Positions 5,924 through 9,242 of a stretch of DNA of 9,242 nucleotides are shown one piece after another. The stretch is from an uncultured Collinsella sp. (GTDB taxonomy: Bacteria > Actinomycetota > Coriobacteriia > Coriobacteriales > Coriobacteriaceae). The notes under the pieces were generated by a model, which saw only the letters and a program-made list of their open reading frames with translations, was not told the DNA's origin and did no database searches. The first letter of the stretch is position 1. Each line of letters starts with the position of its first letter. The stretch spans positions 1-9,242 of the forward strand of contig URNK01000065.1 of NCBI GenBank assembly GCA_900549195.1, in the 5' to 3' direction. The position numbers were made by a program, and so were the translations under genes.

Positions 5924-7357
5924 ATGGCTGTTGTTAATGTGTTGCCTTCGGATGGGAAGGTTATTGACGAGGGTCCTGTTGGTTGCTCTGTTGATGTTTG
6001 CTGCGATGACTTTCGCCATCTCGATATTGGGCTACCGCCTGAGATTCTTCGTCTTAAGGATGCCGGGTATTTGACGCAGGCTGTTGCCGCCTGCGATCGC
6101 CTTTTGGAGCAGAACCCTGAGCCTTCGCTGGCTGCCTGCGTTCGTGCCGAGCGGTATCGCATGCTTGAGACGCCGCTTTATTTTTCGGTGTCGCGTGATC
6201 GGGCTATCGAGATGATCCGCGAGGAGTGGCCTGAGTTTACCGAAGAGCAGTTTGACGACCTGATCGATCGCAAACGTATTGACTGGCGCTTTATCGATGG
6301 TCAGCTGTTCGTTCTCGATAACTTCCTTGATTCTTTGCGCGTGTATCCCAAGGAGGTTCCGGGTCTGCGTCCCGATTCTGCGGATGGAATTGCGCTGCGC
6401 AACCAGATGCTCGAGGAGATGGAGTCGCAGGGCGGGCTGTCTCGCACCATTACGCTTAAGGCATGCGTGTCTGTCCCCGGTGCTTTGGAGGGGGAGACCG
6501 TTCGCGCGTGGCTTCCCATTGCCGCCGCCTGCCGCCAGCAGTCTCAGGTCGAGATGCTTGATATGACGCCGGAGGGGGTCGTTGCTCCCGCAAACGCCTC
6601 GGCGCGCACTGCCTCGTGGGTCTCCTCGACCGATCGCTCATTCTCGGTGACCTATCGCTATCACATCGATGCCGCCTATTGCGATATCTATGGTGGCGCG
6701 CTCCCATCGCATCCCTGTATGGACGCGCCTCTGCCCGAGGAGACTTCCGAGGACCGTCCGCACATTGCGTTTACGCCGTACCTGCGACAGCTGACGGAGC
6801 GTGTTATTGACGGGCTCGAGGATCCGCTCGATCGCGCTCGTGCTATCTATGATTATCTGACACAGCATATCGACTATCGCTATCAGCCACCGTACCTGCT
6901 TTTGGGATCTATTGCCGATGACTGTGCACACTTGCTCCGCGGTGATTGTGGCGTTATGGCACTTACGTTTATCACCATGTGCCGCATCGCGGGTGTGCCC
7001 GCCCGTTGGCAGAGCGGCCTGTATGTTGCGCCCGATTCGGTGGGGCCGCACGATTGGGCTGAGTTCTATACGCCACAGACCGGTTGGCTTAACGCCGACG
7101 TATCGTTTGGCTCCTCGGCGCGCAGGATGGGGGAGGAGTGGCGTCGTCGTCACTACTTTGGCAATCTCGACCCGTGGCGTATGGTGGCCAACGATCGATT
7201 CCAGGCCGAGTTTGTGCCCGCTTTCGATGGCATGCGTGAGGATCCCTATGACAATCAGATGGGCGAAGTCTTGGTTAACGGACGCGGGTGCCGCCAGCGC
7301 GAGATGCTCCGTTCGGTCGAACTCATCGAAATGTTCGAAGTTCCATTTTCGGACTAA
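5924..7357 (+). CDS. Transglutaminase-like domain protein, 477 aa, function unknown
   Basis: The C-terminal half holds a transglutaminase-like (papain-fold) core at about 285-400. Cys342 lies in RGDCGVMA, His376 in GPHDWAEFY, and Asp392 in LNADVSFG. All three catalytic positions are intact, so a cysteine-based protease, amidase or transferase activity is possible; the substrate is unknown. The first 140 or so residues look helical, with a TPR-like stretch (ILRLKDAGYLTQAVAACDRL, about 41-60). Residues about 175-250 look like a beta domain. No signal peptide or membrane segment is visible, so it is probably cytoplasmic. The start at 5924 is preferred: GGAG at 5914-5917 is six bases upstream and the promoter sits at 5861-5889. 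The frame is open back to 5843, but those starts precede or overlap the -10. Codon use is less C/G-ended (many GTT, GCT, CTT) than fba or infC, suggesting low expression or different ancestry. It appears monocistronic. Confidence 0.85.
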   Translation: MAVVNVLPSDGKVIDEGPVGCSVDVCCDDFRHLDIGLPPEILRLKDAGYLTQAVAACDRLLEQNPEPSLAACVRAERYRMLETPLYFSVSRDRAIEMIREEWPEFTEEQFDDLIDRKRIDWRFIDGQLFVLDNFLDSLRVYPKEVPGLRPDSADGIALRNQMLEEMESQGGLSRTITLKACVSVPGALEGETVRAWLPIAAACRQQSQVEMLDMTPEGVVAPANASARTASWVSSTDRSFSVTYRYHIDAAYCDIYGGALPSHPCMDAPLPEETSEDRPHIAFTPYLRQLTERVIDGLEDPLDRARAIYDYLTQHIDYRYQPPYLLLGSIADDCAHLLRGDCGVMALTFITMCRIAGVPARWQSGLYVAPDSVGPHDWAEFYTPQTGWLNADVSFGSSARRMGEEWRRRHYFGNLDPWRMVANDRFQAEFVPAFDGMREDPYDNQMGEVLVNGRGCRQREMLRSVELIEMFEVPFSD

Positions 7358-7371
7358 TCGGTAGAAAGCTG

Positions 7372-7380
7372 TGATAAACT
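7372..7380 (+). promoter_or_regulatory. Probable extended -10 promoter of tRNA-Leu
   Basis: TGATAAACT (TGn plus TAAACT) ends 16 bases before the first base of the mature tRNA, a usual distance for tRNA genes. It lies just after the stop codon of the preceding gene. The -35 is poor. Confidence 0.45.
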
Positions 7381-7396
7381 AACTCACGCATTACGT

Positions 7397-7483
7397 GCCC
7401 GAGTGGCGGAATTGGCAGACGCAGTGGACTCAAAATCCACCGTTGGCAACAACGTGCGAGTTCGAGTCTCGCCTCGGGCACCA
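7397..7483 (+). tRNA. tRNA-Leu, anticodon CAA, CCA encoded
   Basis: Complete type II (long variable arm) tRNA. Acceptor GCCCGAG (7397-7403) pairs with CTCGGGC (7473-7479), followed by discriminator A and encoded CCA (7481-7483). The anticodon stem GTGGA/TCCAC (7424-7428 with 7436-7440) carries loop CTCAAAA with anticodon CAA at 7431-7433, which reads leucine codon UUG. The variable arm CGTTG/CAACG (7441-7445 with 7450-7454) and the T arm GCGAG/CTCGC with loop TTCGAGT are all perfect. The A discriminator and long arm agree with leucine identity. Confidence 0.97.
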
Positions 7484-7502
7484 TACATGCAAGTGAGCGT
7501 TC

Positions 7503-7525
7503 AAGGGGGTTGCGGCCCCCTTTTT
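7503..7525 (+). terminator. Rho-independent terminator of tRNA-Leu
   Basis: AAGGGGG (7503-7509) pairs with CCCCCTT (7516-7522) across a TTGCGG loop, and five Ts run from 7521 to 7525. It ends the tRNA transcript 20 bases after the CCA and insulates the infC promoter. Confidence 0.85.
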
Positions 7526-7555
7526 CGTGTACGTAATGTGATAACGCGCTGTACG

Positions 7556-7564
7556 TGTTATTAT
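7556..7564 (+). promoter_or_regulatory. Possible extended -10 promoter of the infC operon
   Basis: TGTTATTAT (TGn plus TATTAT) lies after the tRNA terminator and would start transcription near 7571, at the foot of the first leader hairpin. No clear -35 is seen. Two copies of TGTACGT (7528-7534 and 7550-7556, 22 bases apart) and an imperfect TGATAAC/GTTATTA inverted pair (7539-7545 with 7557-7563) lie over the region. Confidence 0.38.
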
Positions 7565-7690
7565 TCGCAAGGCGTTGTTCCCGCAATGCCCTAAAGAGGA
7601 ACCCGAGGGTTCCCACCTTTTGGCGCCAATGAGCAGCTGACTGGTCATACAACTTAGACCCACTTCCTCAAATCGAGGATGTCTATGTGT

Positions 7691-7727
7691 ACGACCTGGA
7701 TGCTGAGAAGCGCCGGGTTGTTTTTTT
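7691..7727 (+). terminator. Intrinsic terminator (attenuator) directly before infC
   Basis: ACGACCTGG (7691-7699) pairs with CCGGGTTGT (7713-7721) with two G-T wobbles. Inside, GCT (7702-7704) pairs with AGC (7709-7711) under a GAGA tetraloop of the GNRA class. Seven Ts occupy 7721-7727. Only six bases separate the T-tract from the infC Shine-Dalgarno, so termination here would abort the whole operon. Confidence 0.75.
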
Positions 7728-7733
7728 ATGAAT

Positions 7734-7738
7734 GGAGG
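7734..7738 (+). promoter_or_regulatory. infC Shine-Dalgarno that selects an AUA start
   Basis: GGAGG at 7734-7738 overlaps the only nearby in-frame ATG (7732-7734), so it cannot serve that codon. Eight bases downstream is the in-frame codon ATA at 7747, the proper distance for initiation. Confidence 0.75.
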
Positions 7739-7746
7739 TAGGGAAA

Positions 7747-8301
7747 ATAGCTAAGTCTGATGACACCCGCATCAACGACGAGATCACTGCATCTTCGTGC
7801 CGTTTGATTGGCGTCGATGGCTCTCAGCTCGGCCTGTTCGCCATCCGCGATGCCCAGCGCGTCGCCGACGATCAGGGTCTCGACCTGGTCGAGATCGCTC
7901 CCAACGCGGAGCCGCCGGTCTGCAAGGTCATGGACTACGGTAAGTTCAAGTACCAGCAGGCCATGAAGGCCAAGGCCGCTCGTAAGAACCAGTCCAAGGT
8001 CGAGGTCAAGGAAATGAAGTTCCGACCCAAGATTGACGTTGGCGATTACGAGACCAAGAAGGGCCACGTTCTGCGTTTCCTCAAGAAGGGCGCACGCGTT
8101 AAGATCACCATCATGTTCCGCGGCCGTGAGATGGCTCACCCGGAGCAGGGTCTTAACGTTCTCGAGCGCCTCGCCGAGGATCTTAAGCCTTACGCTACGG
8201 TCGAGTCCAAGCCTAAGATGGAAGGCCGTAACATGCTTATGCTACTCGCCCCGATTAAGGGCGCCTTTGATGAGGATAAAGCGGCAAGCGATATCAAGTA
8301 A
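7747..8301 (+). CDS. infC: Translation initiation factor IF-3, probable AUA start
   Basis: IF3 binds the 30S subunit, blocks early joining of 50S and checks the start codon-initiator tRNA match. Counting from the proposed start the protein has 184 residues. The N-terminal domain begins RINDEI (8-13), followed by LIGVDGSQLGL and the family hallmark LDLVEIAPNAEPPVCKVMDYGKFKY (46-69). A lysine-rich linker runs from about 70 to 85. The C-terminal domain has KEMKFRPKIDVGDYETK (88-104), FLKKGARVKITIMFRGREM (111-129) and the AHPEQGLNVLERL segment. The start is placed at ATA 7747 because the ATG at 7732 overlaps the Shine-Dalgarno. Starting there would add only five residues (MEVGK) ahead of the ATA codon. 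E. coli infC uses AUU and is autoregulated through it. First gene of the infC-rpmI-rplT operon, 32 bases before rpmI. Confidence 0.93.
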   Translation: MAKSDDTRINDEITASSCRLIGVDGSQLGLFAIRDAQRVADDQGLDLVEIAPNAEPPVCKVMDYGKFKYQQAMKAKAARKNQSKVEVKEMKFRPKIDVGDYETKKGHVLRFLKKGARVKITIMFRGREMAHPEQGLNVLERLAEDLKPYATVESKPKMEGRNMLMLLAPIKGAFDEDKAASDIK

Positions 8302-8333
8302 CTAGTGTTCTGTAACCGATTAAGGAGTATTTC

Positions 8334-8525
8334 ATGCCTAAGATGAAGTCCCACAGCGGCACCAAGAAGCGTTTCCGCAAGACTGGTACCGGCAAGCTTA
8401 TGCGCGCCAAGGCTTTCAAGAGCCACATCCTGAGCAAGAAGTCCACCAAGCGTAAGCGTGGCTTCCGTCAGGAGACCGAGATCGCCGCTGCCGACCGCAA
8501 GGTCATCAAGTCGCGTCTCGCCTAA
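8334..8525 (+). CDS. rpmI: Large-subunit ribosomal protein L35 (bL35)
   Basis: Complete 63-residue, very basic protein starting MPKMKSHSGTKKRFRKTGTG, the standard L35 N-terminus, followed by a lysine/arginine-rich SKKSTKRKR segment. It is a structural protein of the 50S subunit binding 23S rRNA. AAGGAG at 8322-8327 lies six bases before the ATG. It sits in the conserved order between infC and rplT and is C-ended in codon use. Confidence 0.97.
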   Translation: MPKMKSHSGTKKRFRKTGTGKLMRAKAFKSHILSKKSTKRKRGFRQETEIAAADRKVIKSRLA

Positions 8526-8571
8526 GTTCGCGTTCCCGTTTTTCGTTTTACCGTCTAGGAGTTGATAGAAC

Positions 8572-8931
8572 ATGGCACGTATTAAGCGCGCTGTTGCCGC
8601 CAAGAAGAAGCGCCGTACCGTTATGCACCGTGCGAAGGGTTACTACGGTGCCGCTTCGCGTACTTACAAGCATGCTAAAGAGCAGGTCCAGCACTCCCTG
8701 CAGTATCAGTATCGTGATCGCCGCAACAAGAAGCGCGAGATCCGTTCTCTCTGGATCACTCGTATCAACGCTGCTGCTCGTCTGAACGACATCTCTTACT
8801 CTCAGTTCATGCACGGCCTGAAGGTTGCCGGCATCGAGCTCGACCGCAAGGTCCTGGCTCAGATGGCTTACGAGGACATCGAGTCCTTCAACGAGCTGGC
8901 TACCATCGCCAAGAAGGCTCTCGAGGCCTAA
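8572..8931 (+). CDS. rplT: Large-subunit ribosomal protein L20 (bL20)
   Basis: Complete 119-residue L20, an early assembly protein of the 50S subunit and, in well-studied bacteria, the translational or transcriptional repressor of its own operon. Recognisable blocks are MARIKRAVAAKKKRR, AKGYYGAASRTYKHA, YRDRRNKKREIRSLWITRINAAAR (about 47-70) and the C-terminal globular domain from about residue 73 (ISYSQFMHGLKVAGIELDRK) onward. AGGAG at 8557-8561 lies ten bases upstream of the ATG. Last gene of the operon, followed at once by a strong terminator. Confidence 0.97.
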   Translation: MARIKRAVAAKKKRRTVMHRAKGYYGAASRTYKHAKEQVQHSLQYQYRDRRNKKREIRSLWITRINAAARLNDISYSQFMHGLKVAGIELDRKVLAQMAYEDIESFNELATIAKKALEA

Positions 8932-8951
8932 TAGATTCTCTTGAATCGCTA

Positions 8952-8990
8952 GGGGAGTGTCGCGTTGTGCGCGGCGCTCCCTCTTTTTTT
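8952..8990 (+). terminator. Strong rho-independent terminator of infC-rpmI-rplT
   Basis: A 13-bp stem, GGGGAGTGTCGCG (8952-8964) with CGCGGCGCTCCCT (8970-8982) including three G-T wobbles, has a TTGTG loop and is followed by seven Ts (8984-8990). It lies 20 bases after the rplT stop. Confidence 0.93.
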
Positions 8991-9037
8991 ATCGAAAGCG
9001 CTGGTCTACATTGCTAAAAGCGCGGGTAGATAAACAC

Positions 9038-9241
9038 TTACAGGTGACCGATCTCTATATATTCCTGAACCAAAGGGTCATCATCTGATACGTGCGGAAG
9101 ATCCACACCAGTCTTTCTATTACCTATAGAAAGCAATATGTTGTGTAGGACTTGTGAATAGTGGAATTGACGTCCCACAAGGCTTCGCGGTCTGGCAATA
9201 TATCTCCTTGCCGCGCGGCCCGGTGGAACCGGATGAGCCGC
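9038..9241 (-). CDS. Possible 3' end of an unrecognised convergent gene (partial)
   Basis: Reading the minus strand inward from the right edge, one frame stays open for 67 codons and ends at TAA (complement of 9038-9040). It has no start within the window. The C-terminus looks protein-like, with VLHNILLSIGNRKTG and an acidic SDDDPLVQEYIEI ending. I do not recognise a family. Codon use differs from the rest of the window (several ATA and AGA codons) and the region is visibly richer in A/T, hinting at acquired or accessory DNA. A second minus-strand frame, ending at 9124, is also open to the edge for 38 codons and has more C/G-ended codons, so it is a rival; the open frame could also be chance. 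Confidence 0.33.
   Translation of the reverse strand, partial: AAHPVPPGRAARRYIARPRSLVGRQFHYSQVLHNILLSIGNRKTGVDLPHVSDDDPLVQEYIEIGHL
9113..9133. repeat. Perfect 8-bp hairpin in the right-hand A/T-rich segment
   Basis: CTTTCTAT (9113-9120) and ATAGAAAG (9126-9133) are exact reverse complements around TACCT. No T-tract follows on either strand, so it is not a normal terminator. It lies within the possible minus-strand gene end, and the stop codon of the rival frame falls at its loop/right-arm junction. Confidence 0.6.
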
Positions 9242-9242
9242 A

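Larger units (their letters stand above)
7571..7746 (+). promoter_or_regulatory. Structured 5' leader of infC-rpmI-rplT, probable attenuator
   Basis: The leader folds into successive local hairpins. GGCGTT/AATGCC is at 7571-7590. AAAG plus GGAACC/GGTTCC with a CGAG loop is at 7593-7620. ATGA-CAG/CTG-TCAT is at 7629-7648. TCCTC/GAGGA is at 7665-7679. A GNRA-capped intrinsic terminator at 7691-7727 ends next to the infC Shine-Dalgarno. A competing long-range pairing exists: AACCCG (7600-7605) with CGGGTT (7714-7719), next to GGCGC (7622-7626) with GCGCC (7710-7714), sharing C7714. Using it would open both the second hairpin and the terminator. This operon is controlled by L20 binding its leader in Bacillus subtilis and Escherichia coli, so L20-mediated attenuation is the best guess. 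I cannot confirm a match to the known L20-leader family. Confidence 0.65.

Noticed and set aside
7397..7483. tRNA-Leu as an integration site for a mobile element
   Set aside because: The tRNA is intact, its own terminator follows, no repeat of its 3' end is seen elsewhere in the window, and no integrase is present.
7323..7663. Minus-strand open frames across the tRNA-Leu and its terminator
   Set aside because: They run through a perfect tRNA cloverleaf and terminator, and their products contain tRNA-derived read-through sequence of the kind often misannotated as proteins.
7633..7731. Start-less + strand frame in the infC leader with a protein-like ending (EDVYVYDLDAEKRRVVFL)
   Set aside because: Only 32 codons after a stop, with no ATG or TTG; the single GTG at 7687 would give 14 residues. 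The stretch is better explained by the terminator and leader hairpins.
7728..7754. Eight-codon frame from ATG 7728 over the infC Shine-Dalgarno
   Set aside because: Preceded directly by the T-tract with no Shine-Dalgarno of its own; probably chance.
1..9242. CRISPR array, insertion sequence or toxin-antitoxin pair
   Set aside because: No regularly spaced identical repeats, transposase motifs or paired small genes were found; the only long repeats are the hairpins listed.

Overview
The window looks like the left end of an assembled contig from a moderately high-GC bacterium. Gene content, gene order, the strong AGGAG-type ribosome binding sites and the C/G-ended codons of the highly expressed genes fit a member of the Coriobacteriia, most likely a Collinsella-like gut actinobacterium. 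That placement is inferred from general knowledge, not from a database search. All confidently recognised genes lie on the + strand.

Layout. Bases 1-24 are not genomic: they are the end of the Illumina Nextera (Tn5) adapter, so biological sequence starts at base 25. From 25 to 1467 there is the 3' part of a superfamily 2 DEAH-box, RecQ-like helicase whose beginning is missing. It is followed after 15 bases by a full-length bifunctional (p)ppGpp synthetase/hydrolase (relA), then a glyoxalase II-type metallo-beta-lactamase-fold hydrolase behind its own promoter and a perfect 12-bp palindrome. Next come a class II fructose-bisphosphate aldolase (fba), a 92-base long hairpin in non-coding sequence, and a 477-residue cytoplasmic protein ending in a transglutaminase-like cysteine/histidine/aspartate domain. 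A tRNA-Leu(CAA) with its own terminator separates this from the infC-rpmI-rplT translation operon (IF3, L35, L20), which ends at a strong terminator at 8952-8990. The last 250 bases are lower in GC and hold the end of a possible convergent, unrecognised gene running off the right edge.

Functional themes. The helicase and relA are probably co-transcribed. In many Firmicutes recJ, apt, relA, dtd and a metallo-hydrolase gene cluster together, so the cut helicase may be the tail of a RecJ-associated or RecJ-fused protein (inference). The translation operon has the most interesting regulation. A leader of about 175 bases carries several hairpins, an intrinsic terminator capped by a GAGA (GNRA) tetraloop and seven Ts directly before the infC Shine-Dalgarno, and an alternative long-range pairing that would break that terminator. 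This is the logic of an L20-type attenuator. In addition, the best-placed start codon of infC is AUA, not AUG, which fits the known use of rare start codons for IF3 autoregulation. No CRISPR array, recognisable insertion sequence or complete unknown multi-gene system is visible.
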